Shown here: piece after piece, positions 53,371 through 64,000 of the stretch | Layout: each line of letters starts with the position of its first letter | Numbering within the stretch: position 1 is the first letter of the stretch | Assembly (NCBI RefSeq): GCF_016820575.1 | Contig: NZ_JAEMQH010000002.1 | Span: 1,237,305 to 1,301,304 of the forward strand | Direction of reading: 5' to 3' | DNA from: Marinobacter sediminum | GTDB taxonomy: Bacteria; Pseudomonadota; Gammaproteobacteria; Pseudomonadales; Oleiphilaceae | DNA length: 64,000 nt | Notes under the pieces: generated by a model | Databases searched by the model: none | The model's input: only the letters and a program-made list of their open reading frames with translations | Told to the model about the DNA's origin: nothing | Position numbers and translations under genes: made by a program

Positions 53371-55062
53371 TCAGTCTTTGTTGGCGTTTTGCTGCTGCAT
53401 CTGCTCCTTGATGAGATCACCGATGGTGGTCGCACCAGAAGTTTCAGCTGTCTTGGCACGCATGCCTTCAACCGCTTGCTTGTCATCTTCAACGTCTTTG
53501 GACTTCACAGACAGGTTGATGATGCGGTTCTTGCGATCGATGCTGATGATCTTCGCTTCAACTTCCTCGCCTTCTTTCAGCGCGTTGCGTGCATCTTCAA
53601 CACGGTCACGGCTGATCTCAGAGGCCTTCAGGACAGCTTCCACTTCGTCATTCAGAGCGATGGTCGCGGCCTTCGCGTCTACAGCAGAGACGGTACCCTT
53701 AACGATAGAGCCCTTGTCGTTCAGCTGTACAAACTCGGCGAACGGATCGCTTTCAAGCTGCTTGATGCCGAGGGAGATACGCTCACGCTCAGGATCAACA
53801 GACAGGATAACGGTTTCAACTTCGTCACCCTTCTTGTATTCACGAACTGCTTCTTCGCCAGTCTCGTTCCAGCTGATGTCAGACAGGTGAACCAGACCAT
53901 CGATGCCACCGTCCAGACCGATGAAGATACCGAAGTCAGTAATAGACTTGATCTTACCGGAGATGCGGTCGCCCTTGTTGAAGTTGCTGGAGAAATCTTC
54001 CCACGGGTTGGATACACACTGCTTGATACCCAGGGAGATACGACGACGCTCTTCGTCGATGTCCAGAATCATCACTTCCACTTCGTCGCCAACCTGAACG
54101 ACTTTGGACGGATGGATGTTCTTGTTGGTCCAATCCATTTCGGATACGTGAACCAGACCTTCAACACCTTCTTCCAGCTCAGCAAAGCAGCCGTAGTCGG
54201 TCAGGTTGGTAACACGTGCCTTGACCCGGCTGTTTTCCGGGTAACGACCCTTGATATCAACCCAGGGATCTTCACCCAGCTGCTTCAGGCCGAGGGATAC
54301 ACGGTTACGCTCACGGTCGAACTTCAGAACCTTAACGCTGATCTCATCGCCCACATTCACGATTTCGCTCGGATGTTTGATGCGCTTCCAGGCCATATCG
54401 GTGATGTGCAGCAGGCCGTCAACACCGCCCAGATCTACGAACGCGCCGTAGTCGGTCAGGTTCTTGACGATACCCTTAATTTCCATACCCTCGGTCAGGG
54501 TTTCCAGCAGAGCTTCACGCTCAGCGCTGTTTTCAGCTTCCAGAACCGCGCGGCGGGAAACAACCACGTTGTTACGCTTCTGGTCCAGCTTGATAACCTT
54601 GAACTCGAGCTCTTTGTTCTCCAGGTGCGCGGTGTCGCGAACCGGACGAACATCTACCAGAGAGCCAGGCAGGAAGGCGCGGATACCGGCCAGATCGACG
54701 GTGAAACCACCCTTGACCTTACCGTTGATAATACCCTTAACAACCTCTTCCGCTTCGAAGGACTTCTCAAGTACCTTCCAGGCTTCTGCGCGCTTGGCTT
54801 TCTCGCGAGACAGACGGGTTTCCCCGAAACCATCTTCGACAGCATCGAGAGCGACATCTACAACGTCGCCAATCGCAACTTCCAACTCGCCTTTTTCGTT
54901 AAGAAACTGGGAGGCGGGGATAACGCCTTCGGACTTCAGTCCGGCGTTAACGGTGACCCAGTCGCTGTCGACGTCAACTACGGTTCCCTGGACGATGGAA
55001 CCCGGTTGCATGTCAATTTCTTTTAGGCTTTCTTCAAAAAGATCCGCAAAGCTCTCGCTCAT
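53371..55062 (-). CDS. rpsA: 30S ribosomal protein S1
   Basis: 563 residues with six S1 RNA-binding repeats: for instance [20 protein letters not shown] (repeat 1), [20 protein letters not shown] (2), [20 protein letters not shown] (3), [20 protein letters not shown] (4). S1 recruits mRNA to the 30S subunit. The start ATG follows TAGGA. In E. coli the cmk-rpsA-ihfB order is the same, which holds here. Confidence 0.98.
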   Translation of the reverse strand: MSESFADLFEESLKEIDMQPGSIVQGTVVDVDSDWVTVNAGLKSEGVIPASQFLNEKGELEVAIGDVVDVALDAVEDGFGETRLSREKAKRAEAWKVLEKSFEAEEVVKGIINGKVKGGFTVDLAGIRAFLPGSLVDVRPVRDTAHLENKELEFKVIKLDQKRNNVVVSRRAVLEAENSAEREALLETLTEGMEIKGIVKNLTDYGAFVDLGGVDGLLHITDMAWKRIKHPSEIVNVGDEISVKVLKFDRERNRVSLGLKQLGEDPWVDIKGRYPENSRVKARVTNLTDYGCFAELEEGVEGLVHVSEMDWTNKNIHPSKVVQVGDEVEVMILDIDEERRRISLGIKQCVSNPWEDFSSNFNKGDRISGKIKSITDFGIFIGLDGGIDGLVHLSDISWNETGEEAVREYKKGDEVETVILSVDPERERISLGIKQLESDPFAEFVQLNDKGSIVKGTVSAVDAKAATIALNDEVEAVLKASEISRDRVEDARNALKEGEEVEAKIISIDRKNRIINLSVKSKDVEDDKQAVEGMRAKTAETSGATTIGDLIKEQMQQQNANKD

Positions 55063-55192
55063 TATGTGTCCTATGTGATCAACGCAAGTTTACTCCGTGC
55101 TACCAGCAACACGGTCTGTTAGTCATGTCCGGATGAAGCCAGTGGCTGGCCGATAACGCCACATCCGGCATTTCAACGACGAAAAGGTGCAG

Positions 55193-55873
55193 TCAGGCCT
55201 GACCCGCTGCGGCCATACACCTGCCTAACACCTCTTCAATACTCAACCCTGTAGAATCAATGACTTGCGCATCATCCGCAGGCTTGAGAGGGGCTGCAGA
55301 ACGGTTCATGTCCCGCTCATCGCGAACCCGTATCTCTTCTAAAAGGGCATCAATGTTAACATCGACGCCTACATCCTTCAACTGGCTGAATCTTCTGCGA
55401 GCCCGTTCCTCGGCACTGGCGGTCAGGAAGATCTTAACCGGAGCATCGGGGAATACCACAGTGCCCATATCACGACCGTCGGCCACCAGGCCCGGCGCCT
55501 TTCGGAAATCCCGCTGACGCTGCAACAGCGCATCGCGAACCGGCTGCATGACTGCAACCCGCGACGCGTTATCGCCGCAGGTCTCGGTGCGTATCTCTGA
55601 GGTGACATCCTCTCCAGCCAGAATGACCTTCGCCGGTTCACCCGGGGGCGTCGGCTCAAATGCCACATCCAAAGACGCTGCCACGCCCACCAGGGTCGCC
55701 TCATCTTCGAGAGACACACCCTGACGCACCGCCGCCAGTGCGGTCAAGCGATAGAGTGCGCCGCTGTCGAGCAGATGAAAGCCCAGTTTCTTGGCCAGCA
55801 TCTGGGTGACCGTGCCCTTGCCCGACCCACCGGGGCCGTCGACCGTGATTACCGTCGGCAGGTTATCCGTCAT
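55193..55873 (-). CDS. cmk: Cytidylate kinase
   Basis: 226 residues. Phosphorylates CMP and dCMP. P-loop: [16 protein letters not shown]; substrate and lid regions: [20 protein letters not shown], then [10 protein letters not shown]. Its ATG overlaps the stop of the tyrA-aroA fusion by one base, so the two are translationally coupled. Confidence 0.97.
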   Translation of the reverse strand: MTDNLPTVITVDGPGGSGKGTVTQMLAKKLGFHLLDSGALYRLTALAAVRQGVSLEDEATLVGVAASLDVAFEPTPPGEPAKVILAGEDVTSEIRTETCGDNASRVAVMQPVRDALLQRQRDFRKAPGLVADGRDMGTVVFPDAPVKIFLTASAEERARRRFSQLKDVGVDVNIDALLEEIRVRDERDMNRSAAPLKPADDAQVIDSTGLSIEEVLGRCMAAAGQA

Positions 55874-58101
55874 TACTCAGCTCCCTCCGCAGTGATGCGG
55901 ATTCCGGTGCTTTGGGCCAACTCGACGAAACCGGGGAACGATGTTGCCACATTAGCGCAATCAGTCACTTCAATGTCACCCGTTGCCCGCAAGGAGGCGA
56001 CGGCAAACGCCATCGCAATGCGGTGATCGCCTTCGCTGTCGACCTGACCACCGGAAATGGTTTGCCCACCATCGATGATGATGCCGTCCGGCGTTACCGT
56101 GGTTTCGACACCCAGATTCGCCAGACCATCAGCCATTACCTGAATCCGGTCACTCTCCTTCACACGAAGCTCTTCGGCGCCACGCAGCACGGTTCGCCCC
56201 TTGGCACAGGTGGCAGCAATGAACAGCACCGGGAATTCGTCGATAGCCAGGGGCACCTGGTCTTCCGGAATGTCGATACCGGACAGTTCTGCGGAACGAA
56301 CCCGAAGGTCGGCCACTGGCTCACCGCCGATCTCACGCTCATCGAGCACTTCGATATTCGCGCCCATCTGGCGCAGGATGTTGATGACACCAACACGGGT
56401 CGGGTTCATGCCGACGTGGCGAAGCACCAAATCTGAGTTCGGGGCAATGCTGGCAGCCACCAGAAAAAAGGCAGCGGAAGAAATATCTGCAGGCACATCA
56501 ATATCGTTGGCAACGAGCTCCCCGCCGCCGCTGACACTGGCGGTGGCACCATCGCGATGCACGTGATAGCCGAATCCGGCCAGCATGCGCTCAGTGTGGT
56601 CCCGGGTTGGCGCAGGCTCTGTCACCGAGGTGCTGCCCTCGGCATAGAGACCGGCCAGTAACAGGCAGGATTTAACCTGGGCACTGGCCACGGGCATTTC
56701 ATAATGGATACCGGTCAGGTGCTGGCCGCCACGGATCTTCATCGGCGGACGCCCGCCCTCGGCGGTCTCAATCACTGCTCCCATGGCCCGCAGCGGATCG
56801 GCTACACGACCCATTGGCCGCTTGGTCAGGCTAGCATCGCCCGTCAACTCAGAATCGAATGGCTGCGCCGCCAGCAAACCAGCGAACAGACGCATGGCTG
56901 TCCCGGAGTTGCCCAGGTACAACGGGCCCCGCGGTGCCTGCAAACCGTTGACGCCGACGCCGTGAATACGGACAAAGCCGTCATCCGGCCCTTCAATGGT
57001 TACACCCATATCCCGAAACGCCTGAAGCGTTGCCAGGCTATCCTCGCCCTCGAGGAATCCCTTTACCTCGGTGATGCCGTTAGCCAGCGCACCCAGCATG
57101 ATCGACCGGTGGGACATGGATTTATCGCCCGGAACCCGGATATCACCGGCGATCGCGCCGCCGGGCTTAAGACGGAACGTTACCTGATTCTCACTGTTTT
57201 TTGTCACGTAAGCCTGCCCTGAAAGCATTTTTGAAAAATGTTCCCGCGCCGCTTTGGCGCGACTGAAAACCCGGAGCAGCATGGCGCTGTCCTGTTTGGC
57301 AATCGCATCGCGCAACTGATCCAGATCATGAGTGAAATGGTCAATCACGCGCAGCACCGCGTCACGGTTGGAAAGAAAAATGTCATGCCACATTACCGGA
57401 TCGCTGGCTGCGATTCGGGTGAAGTCGCGAAACCCGCCCGCGGCGTACCGGAAGATGTCCATATTCTCGTCTTCGCCAGCCAGGGTATCCACCAGCGAAA
57501 AGGCGATCAGGTGCGGGAGATGGCTGGTGGCCGCAAGCACCTCATCGTGATACGCCACCGACATCGTCAATACGGTGGCGTCGCAGCCTTCCCATAACCG
57601 CTTGAGGTTCGCCAGGGCCTCGGGATTGGCGTCGTCGGCCGGCGTCAGAATGACTTTATGGCGGGCAAACAGGTCGGGATTGGCAGCCCGAATACCGCTC
57701 TTCTCAGAGCCCGCAATCGGATGACCGGGAATTACCTGCGGGGACAAACTGCCAAACACCGCTTCAACGTCGGCCACAAAGCTGGACTTGGTGCTACCAA
57801 CATCAGTCAGTACTGCCGACTCACCCAGCCAAGGTTTAATTTCTGCCAGCACCGCCCGGGTTGCCCGAACCGGCACCGCCAGAACCACCAGATCACTGCC
57901 GGTGACCGCCTCTTCAATAGACTTGGCCGCCTGATCAATAACGCCCAGCTCAACGCCCAGCGCCAGCTCTTCGGCGCGTTTGTCCGCTCCGACCACCACG
58001 TCGGCCAGGCCATTGCGCCTCAATGCGCTGGCCAGCGAACCGCCAATCAGGCCCAAGCCGATAATCGCAACACGCTTGAACAGAGCTTGCTGACCCGACA
58101 C
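55873..58101 (-). CDS. Fused prephenate dehydrogenase / 3-phosphoshikimate 1-carboxyvinyltransferase
   Basis: 742 residues. The N-terminal ~290 residues are TyrA (NAD loop [18 protein letters not shown], and [14 protein letters not shown]), making 4-hydroxyphenylpyruvate; residues ~300-742 are AroA/EPSP synthase ([48 protein letters not shown]), joining PEP to shikimate 3-phosphate. The GTG at 58101 is favoured: GAGGGA is 9 bp upstream, inside the end of hisC, and the TGA of hisC is 1 bp before it. The frame extends to 58200 but inside hisC. This fusion is common in pseudomonads and Marinobacter. Confidence 0.95.
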   Translation of the reverse strand: MSGQQALFKRVAIIGLGLIGGSLASALRRNGLADVVVGADKRAEELALGVELGVIDQAAKSIEEAVTGSDLVVLAVPVRATRAVLAEIKPWLGESAVLTDVGSTKSSFVADVEAVFGSLSPQVIPGHPIAGSEKSGIRAANPDLFARHKVILTPADDANPEALANLKRLWEGCDATVLTMSVAYHDEVLAATSHLPHLIAFSLVDTLAGEDENMDIFRYAAGGFRDFTRIAASDPVMWHDIFLSNRDAVLRVIDHFTHDLDQLRDAIAKQDSAMLLRVFSRAKAAREHFSKMLSGQAYVTKNSENQVTFRLKPGGAIAGDIRVPGDKSMSHRSIMLGALANGITEVKGFLEGEDSLATLQAFRDMGVTIEGPDDGFVRIHGVGVNGLQAPRGPLYLGNSGTAMRLFAGLLAAQPFDSELTGDASLTKRPMGRVADPLRAMGAVIETAEGGRPPMKIRGGQHLTGIHYEMPVASAQVKSCLLLAGLYAEGSTSVTEPAPTRDHTERMLAGFGYHVHRDGATASVSGGGELVANDIDVPADISSAAFFLVAASIAPNSDLVLRHVGMNPTRVGVINILRQMGANIEVLDEREIGGEPVADLRVRSAELSGIDIPEDQVPLAIDEFPVLFIAATCAKGRTVLRGAEELRVKESDRIQVMADGLANLGVETTVTPDGIIIDGGQTISGGQVDSEGDHRIAMAFAVASLRATGDIEVTDCANVATSFPGFVELAQSTGIRITAEGAE

Positions 58102-58102
58102 C

Positions 58103-59248
58103 TCAGGCTTCCCTCTCAGACAGCGACTCTGATGACGACCCAGATGACAAAGACTGTTCGAGCGCCTCAATAAATTGCTGATTCTCTTCCGCCAGACCAA
58201 CTGACACCCGCAGGTGGCGAGGCATGCCGTAACCGCCTACCGGGCGTACAATCACGCCCTTGGCGAGCAAGGCCTGATAGATGTCCTGCGCCCTGTCGCC
58301 CACATCAACTGCGACGAAATTGGCGGCAGAGGGTATATACTCAAGCCCGAGACGGTCGAAGGCCTGCTCAAGCTGGCGCAGGCCGGCCGTATTCACCTCA
58401 CGGGAACGCTCCAGATAGCTTTCATCTGCCAGCACGGCAGTTGCGGCCGCCAGCGCCACAGTGTCAACGTTAAAGGGCTGGCGCACACGGTTGAGAATAT
58501 CGGCAATGGCTGCCGAGCTGATGCTGTAGCCCACCCTGAGTGCCGCAAGGCCCCAGGCTTTGGAAAAGGTTCTGCAGACAATCAGGTTCGGGAACCGTGC
58601 CAGCAGTTTCACCCCATCCGGAAACTCATCGCCCTGCAAGTATTCGCAGTAGGCTTCGTCCAGCACAACCAGCACATCGGCCGGTATTTTTTCGAGGAAA
58701 GCTTCTATCACCCCAGCGCCGTGGACAGTGCCGGTGGGATTATTCGGGTTAGCGACGAAGATCAGGCGGGTACGGTCGGTAACGGCCGCCGCCATGGCGT
58801 CGAGATCATGGCCCCAGTCTCGGGCAGGTACCGAGACCCCTTTGGCACCAATGGCCTGGGTCACCAGCGGGTAAACCGCAAACGCATACTGCGAGAAGAT
58901 AACTTCGGCATCTCGATCGGCGAAACAGCGAGCAATAACCTCAAGGACATCGTTGGAGCCATTACCCAGAGTGATCTGATCCATGTTGACGCCAAATCGA
59001 TTCGCCAATGCCTGCTTCAGATCAAAGCCGTTGCCATCCGGATACAGACACAGCTCTGACAGCGCCTTCTGGGCTGCCTTCAGGGCAACGTCACTGGGGC
59101 CGAGCGGGTTTTCATTGCTGGCCAGCTTAACAATATCGGCCGGATTCAAACCCAACTCGCGGGCCAGCTCGTCAATTGGCTTGCCCGGCTGATAGGGAGA
59201 CAGCGCCTGAACCCCGGTTACTGCCAGACTCTGGTAATCAACTGCCAT
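58103..59248 (-). CDS. hisC: Histidinol-phosphate aminotransferase
   Basis: 381 residues. PLP enzyme of histidine synthesis; this branch also works on aromatic amino acids. Motifs: KLASNENPLGPSD, FVANPNNPTGT, VVLDEAYCEYLQGDEFPD, and the PLP lysine in CRTFSKAWGLAALRVGY. In this position (between pheA and tyrA-aroA) it may serve Tyr/Phe transamination as well as histidine. The start is placed at ATG 59248; GTG 59257 is an alternative. 1 bp separates it from the downstream fusion gene. Confidence 0.94.
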   Translation of the reverse strand: MAVDYQSLAVTGVQALSPYQPGKPIDELARELGLNPADIVKLASNENPLGPSDVALKAAQKALSELCLYPDGNGFDLKQALANRFGVNMDQITLGNGSNDVLEVIARCFADRDAEVIFSQYAFAVYPLVTQAIGAKGVSVPARDWGHDLDAMAAAVTDRTRLIFVANPNNPTGTVHGAGVIEAFLEKIPADVLVVLDEAYCEYLQGDEFPDGVKLLARFPNLIVCRTFSKAWGLAALRVGYSISSAAIADILNRVRQPFNVDTVALAAATAVLADESYLERSREVNTAGLRQLEQAFDRLGLEYIPSAANFVAVDVGDRAQDIYQALLAKGVIVRPVGGYGMPRHLRVSVGLAEENQQFIEALEQSLSSGSSSESLSEREA

Positions 59249-59295
59249 CGCTATCACTCACTCCGTAACTTGTTCCTGCCCTTAACATCGCAATG

Positions 59296-60393
59296 CTAGA
59301 GAACACCAATCGGATAGGAACCCAGACGTTTCAGCTCAACTGCTTCCTCGTCCACCTGGGCCAGTAGCTTACTCACCTGGTCGTCTTCCATATGGCCTTC
59401 GAAATCGATATAGAACACATAGGCCCAGGTACCACTGGGCGACGGCCGCGTTTCAATGCGAGTCAGGCTGATACCGTGCTGATGGAAGGGTTCCAGCAAC
59501 TGGTACAGGGCGCCCGGCTTGTTGCGCATGGAAACCAGGATGGAAGACTTGTCGTGGCCACTGGCCGGCACTTCTTCCCGACCAATAATCAGGAACCGGG
59601 TGGTGTTGTCCGGGCGATCTTCAATGCTGTTCGCCAGTTTTTTCAAGCCGTAAAGTTCGGCGGCCATGTCGCCGGCGATTGCCGCGGCACCAGGCTCTTC
59701 CGCTGCCCGGCGCGCCGCCTCGGCGTTGCTGGACACGGTGATGCGCTCAATACCGTAGCGATGGGTATCCAGCCACTGGCGGCACTGGGCAAAAGACTGC
59801 TGATGAGAGTAGATCCGGGTGATGTCCTGGTCTTCGTGCTTGGGCGACACCAGCAAGTGGTGGTGAATCCGCAGCTGGACTTCGCCGCAAATCTTCAGCG
59901 GTGACGACATGAACATATCCAGCGTGTGGTTGATCATGCCTTCGGTGGAGTTTTCCACCGGCACCACGCCGTAATGAGCCGCACCCGACTCCACTTCCCG
60001 GAACACTGCATCAATGGCGGGCAACGGTACACTGACCACTGAATGCCCAAAGTGCTTCAGAGCAGCCGCCTGGGTGAACGTTCCTACCGGCCCCAGGAAG
60101 GCAATGTGCATTGGTTTTTCCAATGCCAGACAGGCCGACATGATCTCGCGGAACAGTCGCGCCATTTCCTCGCCCGATAATGGCCCGGGATTCTGCTCCT
60201 TGATACGGCGCAGCACCTGGGCTTCCCGCTCCGGACGATAGAAGAACACGTCCTGGTCCGGATTTGAATCCATCTTCACGTGCGCCACTTCCTGGGCACA
60301 GCGAGCGCGGGCACTGATCAGATCCATGATCTGCTGATCAAGGCTATCAATCTCGTCCCGGAGTTCAGCCAGACGAATCTGCTCGTCACTCAT
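59296..60393 (-). CDS. pheA: Bifunctional chorismate mutase / prephenate dehydratase
   Basis: 365 residues. Chorismate mutase at 1-~90 (RLAELRDEIDSLDQQIMDLI), prephenate dehydratase at ~95-270 (AFLGPVGTFTQAAALKHFG, VPVENSTEGMINHTLDMF, NTTRFLIIGRE), and an ACT domain at the C-terminus (NKPGALYQLLEPFHQHGISL, then RIETRPSPSGTWAYVFYID). The ACT domain has ETRP where the Phe-binding motif ESRP is usual. Its product phenylpyruvate leads to phenylalanine. 2 bp after serC. Confidence 0.96.
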   Translation of the reverse strand: MSDEQIRLAELRDEIDSLDQQIMDLISARARCAQEVAHVKMDSNPDQDVFFYRPEREAQVLRRIKEQNPGPLSGEEMARLFREIMSACLALEKPMHIAFLGPVGTFTQAAALKHFGHSVVSVPLPAIDAVFREVESGAAHYGVVPVENSTEGMINHTLDMFMSSPLKICGEVQLRIHHHLLVSPKHEDQDITRIYSHQQSFAQCRQWLDTHRYGIERITVSSNAEAARRAAEEPGAAAIAGDMAAELYGLKKLANSIEDRPDNTTRFLIIGREEVPASGHDKSSILVSMRNKPGALYQLLEPFHQHGISLTRIETRPSPSGTWAYVFYIDFEGHMEDDQVSKLLAQVDEEAVELKRLGSYPIGVL

Positions 60394-60395
60394 GA

Positions 60396-61478
60396 TTAAC
60401 CACGCTCCTTCGCGAATTCAGCCATGTACTGCACCAACGCATCGACACCGGCCTCCGGCATGGCGTTGTAGATGCTCGCACGCATGCCACCCACGGAGCG
60501 GTGCCCCTTGAGGTTAAGCAAACCTCGGACATCAGCACCGCGAAGGAAGTCAGCATTGAGAGCATCGTCCGCCAGGGTGAACGGCACGTTCATCCAGGAC
60601 CGGAAACGAGGATCGATCGGATTGGCGTAAAAATCGTTAGTGTCGATGAAATCGTAGAGTTTTTTGGCCTTGCGGGCATTGATCGCCCCCATGGCCTCTA
60701 CCCCACCCTGAGCCTTCATCCACTGGAACACCAACCCTGCCAGGTACCAGGAATAGGTAGCCGGCGTGTTGTACATGGAATCGTTATCGGCGATGACCTG
60801 GTAGTTCATCATCGTCGGAGTTTCCCTACGGGCTTTGCCCAGAAGGTCTTTCCGAATGATCACCACCACCAGACCGGACGGCCCGATGTTTTTCTGGGCG
60901 CCGGCGTAAATCAGACCAAACTTGGAAAAATCCATTGGCCGGGACAGCATGGTTGAGGACATATCCGCTACCAGCGGCACGGAACCGCTGTCTGGAATAA
61001 AGTCGAATTCCAGGCCGCCAATGGTTTCATTCGGCGTGTAGTGGAGATACGACGCATCGGCGCTGGTCTGCCAACCTGAAACATCCGGAATCGAGCTGAA
61101 TCCGGAATCCTCGGCACTGGCCACCACATTGATGTTGCCGTACCGCTTGGCCTCGGCGATCGCCTTTTTGGACCAGATTCCGGTGTTCACGTAATCCGCA
61201 GTCCCACCTTCTCCGAGGAGATTGAGGGGGATGGTGGCGAACTGACTGGAAGCTCCACCCTGCATGAAGAGTACCGCGTAATCATCTGATATACCGGCTA
61301 ATTCACGAAGATCTCGCTCGGCAGTCTCAGCAATCTGTACAAACTCGTCGCTGCGATGGCTCATCTCCATCACGGACATGCCAGTGCCGCGCCAGTCCAG
61401 CATTTCCTCGCGTGCCTGCTGCAGCACTGCTTCCGGCAAGGTTGCCGGGCCTGCACAAAAGTTATACGCCCTACTCAT
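60396..61478 (-). CDS. serC: Phosphoserine aminotransferase
   Basis: 360 residues. PLP enzyme for serine and pyridoxal synthesis. Motifs: NFCAGPATLPEAVLQQAREE at the start, MQGGASSQFATIPLNLL, and the PLP lysine in YAGAQKNIGPSGL. Gene order gyrA-serC-pheA-hisC is typical for this group. About 50 bp follow gyrA. Confidence 0.97.
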   Translation of the reverse strand: MSRAYNFCAGPATLPEAVLQQAREEMLDWRGTGMSVMEMSHRSDEFVQIAETAERDLRELAGISDDYAVLFMQGGASSQFATIPLNLLGEGGTADYVNTGIWSKKAIAEAKRYGNINVVASAEDSGFSSIPDVSGWQTSADASYLHYTPNETIGGLEFDFIPDSGSVPLVADMSSTMLSRPMDFSKFGLIYAGAQKNIGPSGLVVVIIRKDLLGKARRETPTMMNYQVIADNDSMYNTPATYSWYLAGLVFQWMKAQGGVEAMGAINARKAKKLYDFIDTNDFYANPIDPRFRSWMNVPFTLADDALNADFLRGADVRGLLNLKGHRSVGGMRASIYNAMPEAGVDALVQYMAEFAKERG

Positions 61479-61528
61479 GTTCCGTGATCTCTCAAGTCAT
61501 ACTGATTCGGTCTGTTGGCAGTGCCGGC

Positions 61529-64000
61529 TTAGTCTTCGCCGGCACCTTCCTCGGTGCTGCTTTCACCCGCCGCATCACCGGCTTCACCATTGGACTCTGC
61601 ACCGTCCAGCGCTTCGCCCTCAGGTGCTTCACCGTCAAGCTCTTCACCATCAAGGCCAGCGTCATCGGCTTCGGCAATCCGCTCCACGCCTACCAGGCGC
61701 TCGTCTTCCTGGCTCAGCTTGATCAGACGCACACCCTGGGTGTTCCGGCTCAGCACGGAAACTTCGTCCGTACGGGTCCGCACCAGCGTGCCCTTATCGG
61801 AGATCAGCATCATTTCATCGCCGTCGAACAGCTGCAGGGCCGTTACCAGGTTCCCGTTACGCTCGGAGCACTGCATGGCAATAACGCCCTGGCTGCCTCG
61901 GCCGTAAGTCGGGAATTCATCAATGGCTGTGCGCTTGCCGTAGCCGTTTTCGCTGGCAGTGAGGATCACGCCATCTTCCTGAGGAATAATCAGGGAAACC
62001 ACGTGGTGCCCTTCTGGCATCTTGATGCCGCGCACACCACGAGCGGTCCGACTCATCGGGCGAACAGCTTCTTCATTGAAGCGCACTGCTTTACCAGCGG
62101 TGGAGAACAGCATGACTTCGGCGTCGCCTTTGGTGATGGCTGCACCAATCAGGGTATCGCCTTCGTCCAGTGACAGCGCAATCAAGCCGCTGCTGCGCGG
62201 ACGGGAGAAGTTCGGCAGCGGAGTCTTCTTAACGACGCCGGCGTAAGTCGCCATCAGCACAAACTGGTCTTCCGGATAATCGCGCACCGGCAGGAAGGTA
62301 GTAATACGCTCCCCTTCGTCCAGCGGCAGGATATTTACCATCGGACGACCACGGTGGGCACGGCTGGCACGGGGAATCTCAAAGACTCGCAGCCAATAAA
62401 CCTTGCCGCGGTTGGAGAAACACAAAATGGTGTCGTGAGAGTTTGCGACCAGCAGCTTCTCAACAAAGTCTTCGTCCTTCATGAACGTTGCTGCCTTGCC
62501 TCGACCACCGCGACGCTGAGCCTGGTAATCCTCGACCGCCTGGGTCTTGGCATAACCACTGTGGGAGATGGTTACCACCAGGTCTTCTTCGTCAATCAAA
62601 TCGGCAATGGTCAGGTCACGACGGGAGCTGGTGATCTCGGTCAGGCGCTCGTCACCGTAGTCGTTCACGATTTCCTGCAGCTCATCACGAATCACCTGCA
62701 TCAGACGCTCCGGATCGCCCAGGATGTCGAGCAGATCAGCAATCTTCTCCAGGATTTCCTTGTACTCGTTCTGCAGCTTTTCGGTCTCAAGACCGGTCAG
62801 GCGGTGCAGACGCAGATCCAGAATCGCCTGGGCCTGCTCGGGTGACAGGTGGTACAGGCCTTCACGCAGGCCGTAGATCTCGGGCAGATCGTCCGGACGA
62901 CAGGCGTCTTCGCCGGCGCGTTCCAGCATGGCCAGAACATCACCGGGCGACCAGCCCTTATCCATCAGCTTTTCCTTGGCTTCCGCCGCGGACGGCGAGG
63001 CCTTGATCAGCTCAATGATTTCATCGATGTTGGCCAGCGCAACAGTCAGGCCTTCAAGGATATGACCACGCTCACGGGCCTTGCGCAGTTCGAAGATGGT
63101 CCGGCGGGTGACCACTTCCCGGCGATGACGGATGAACGCATCCAGCATCTGCTTCAGATTCAGGGTCTTGGGCTCGCCGTTGATCAGGGCAACCATGTTG
63201 ATGCCGAAGACCGTTTCCAGCTGGGTCTGGGCAAACAGGTTGTTAATGATAACGTCCGGGTTTTCACCCCGGCGCAGCTCGATCACAACACGGATACCTT
63301 CCTTGTTGGACTCGTCCCGCAGCTCGGAAATGCCTTCCAGGCGCTTCTCTTTTACCAGCTCCGCAATCTTCTCGATCAGCCGTGCCTTGTTCAGCTGGTA
63401 CGGCAGCTCGGTAATGATGATGGCGTCGCGGTTGGTTTTCTTGTCGTGCTCGATTTCGTGACGGGCGCGAATGTAGATCCGGCCGCGACCTGTTCGATAA
63501 GCCTCAACAATACCCGCCCGGCCATTGATGATGCCCTGAGTCGGGAAATCCGGCCCGGGGATAAATTCCATCAGCTCGTCAACGGTGAGGTCCGGATTGT
63601 TGATCAGTTCCAGACAGCCGTTTACCACTTCCGTCAGATTGTGGGGCGGAATGTTGGTGGCCATACCAACGGCGATGCCGGAAGAGCCGTTAACCAGCAG
63701 GTTGGGAACCCGGGTGGGCAGTACTTCAGGAATGCGCTCGGTGCCGTCGTAGTTGTCGACGAAATCAACCGTTTCCTTCTCCAGATCCGCCAGCAGGGAG
63801 TGGGCGATCTTTTCCATGCGGATTTCGGTGTAACGCATGGCAGCCGCGTTATCGCCATCGATCGAACCGAAGTTACCCTGGCCATCAACCAGCGGGTAAC
63901 GCAGGGAGAACGGCTGGGCCATGCGTACGATGGTGTCGTAGACCGCAGAGTCGCCGTGCGGGTGATATTTACCGATAACGTCACCGACCACACGGGCCGA
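61529..64000 (-). CDS. gyrA: DNA gyrase subunit A (N-terminal part outside the window)
   Basis: 823 codons plus stop are visible; the gene continues past the right edge. Together with GyrB it introduces negative supercoils. The quinolone region [15 protein letters not shown] keeps Ser83 and Asp87 (E. coli numbering), as in sensitive enzymes. The catalytic tyrosine is in [10 protein letters not shown]. The GyrA box QRRGGRGKA is present, followed by the six-blade C-terminal domain and an acidic tail (about 40 residues rich in Glu/Asp/Gly). No stop or frameshift. Confidence 0.98.
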   Translation of the reverse strand, partial: SARVVGDVIGKYHPHGDSAVYDTIVRMAQPFSLRYPLVDGQGNFGSIDGDNAAAMRYTEIRMEKIAHSLLADLEKETVDFVDNYDGTERIPEVLPTRVPNLLVNGSSGIAVGMATNIPPHNLTEVVNGCLELINNPDLTVDELMEFIPGPDFPTQGIINGRAGIVEAYRTGRGRIYIRARHEIEHDKKTNRDAIIITELPYQLNKARLIEKIAELVKEKRLEGISELRDESNKEGIRVVIELRRGENPDVIINNLFAQTQLETVFGINMVALINGEPKTLNLKQMLDAFIRHRREVVTRRTIFELRKARERGHILEGLTVALANIDEIIELIKASPSAAEAKEKLMDKGWSPGDVLAMLERAGEDACRPDDLPEIYGLREGLYHLSPEQAQAILDLRLHRLTGLETEKLQNEYKEILEKIADLLDILGDPERLMQVIRDELQEIVNDYGDERLTEITSSRRDLTIADLIDEEDLVVTISHSGYAKTQAVEDYQAQRRGGRGKAATFMKDEDFVEKLLVANSHDTILCFSNRGKVYWLRVFEIPRASRAHRGRPMVNILPLDEGERITTFLPVRDYPEDQFVLMATYAGVVKKTPLPNFSRPRSSGLIALSLDEGDTLIGAAITKGDAEVMLFSTAGKAVRFNEEAVRPMSRTARGVRGIKMPEGHHVVSLIIPQEDGVILTASENGYGKRTAIDEFPTYGRGSQGVIAMQCSERNGNLVTALQLFDGDEMMLISDKGTLVRTRTDEVSVLSRNTQGVRLIKLSQEDERLVGVERIAEADDAGLDGEELDGEAPEGEALDGAESNGEAGDAAGESSTEEGAGED

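Noticed and set aside
53389..55026. 545-codon open frame on the plus strand opposite rpsA
   Set aside because: A shadow of the strongly codon-biased rpsA gene; no ribosome site, no family.

Overview
The window is a stretch of chromosome from a moderately GC-rich, aerobic, marine-type gammaproteobacterium, most probably Marinobacter or a close relative. The evidence is the block gyrA-serC-pheA-hisC-tyrA/aroA fusion-cmk-rpsA-ihfB-lapA-lapB-pyrF in the Pseudomonas/Marinobacter order, the split class II ribonucleotide reductase nrdJa/nrdJb, the rlmKL-rmf-pyrD neighbourhood shared with enterics, and many lipid-handling genes. The genus is an inference from gene content and protein style, not from a database search. 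I see no transposase, prophage, CRISPR array or integrase.

Layout. 1-3.9 kb: start of a YadG-like ABC ATPase, a lipoprotein, a c-di-GMP-type protein with a degenerate HD-GYP domain, and a PilZ/lipoprotein pair. 4-6.9 kb: periplasmic ferric-iron binding protein and its two-domain permease, each preceded by a Fur-like half-site, with no ATPase gene beside them. 6.9-9.2 kb: a thioesterase and a long-chain acyl-CoA synthetase. 9.5-12.2 kb: an ABC importer of the TrpXYZ type. 12.3-15.7 kb: nrdJa-nrdJb behind two promoters with several NrdR-box-like sites. 15.7-22 kb: amino acid racemase, a large reductase resembling cyanobacterial acyl-ACP reductase at its C-terminal end, class I aldolase, MBL hydrolase and dusC. 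22-26 kb: htpG with a heat-shock promoter, two PaaI thioesterases and a DUF599 membrane protein. 26-35.3 kb: M48 protease lipoprotein, an iron alcohol dehydrogenase operon, a solute-binding protein, ybbP/ybbA opposite tesA, and a YheT hydrolase. 35.4-43.7 kb: tRNA-Asn, M18 aminopeptidase, an exonuclease-like protein, a beta-barrel protein, rlmKL, rmf, pyrD and a CDF metal exporter. 43.7-50.1 kb: RimK-like ligase opposite a GNAT/C39 fusion, uvrB, aspartate aminotransferase and a second identical tRNA-Asn. 50.2-64 kb: the conserved pyrF-to-gyrA block, all on the minus strand.

How the genes work together. The right-hand block covers aromatic amino acid, histidine and serine synthesis (serC, pheA, hisC, tyrA-aroA), pyrimidine and nucleotide supply (cmk, pyrF, pyrD), translation (rpsA, rmf, rlmKL) and LPS homeostasis (lapAB). 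A recurring theme is acyl-chain metabolism: acyl-CoA synthetase, three hotdog thioesterases, TesA, an acyl-ACP-reductase-like protein, and an alcohol dehydrogenase coupled to a possible lipid-binding protein.

The most unusual structure is a family of three long palindromes (24175-24281, 50201-50308, 50506-50613). Each is about 108 nt long: a related core of about 54 nt that can fold into two small hairpins, flanked by inverted arms of about 27 nt whose sequence differs completely between copies. One copy lies in the predicted leader of htpG. The second highlight is the 694-residue protein at 16383-18467, which appears to join an unrecognised N-terminal half to an acyl-ACP-reductase-like half with the catalytic cysteine retained.
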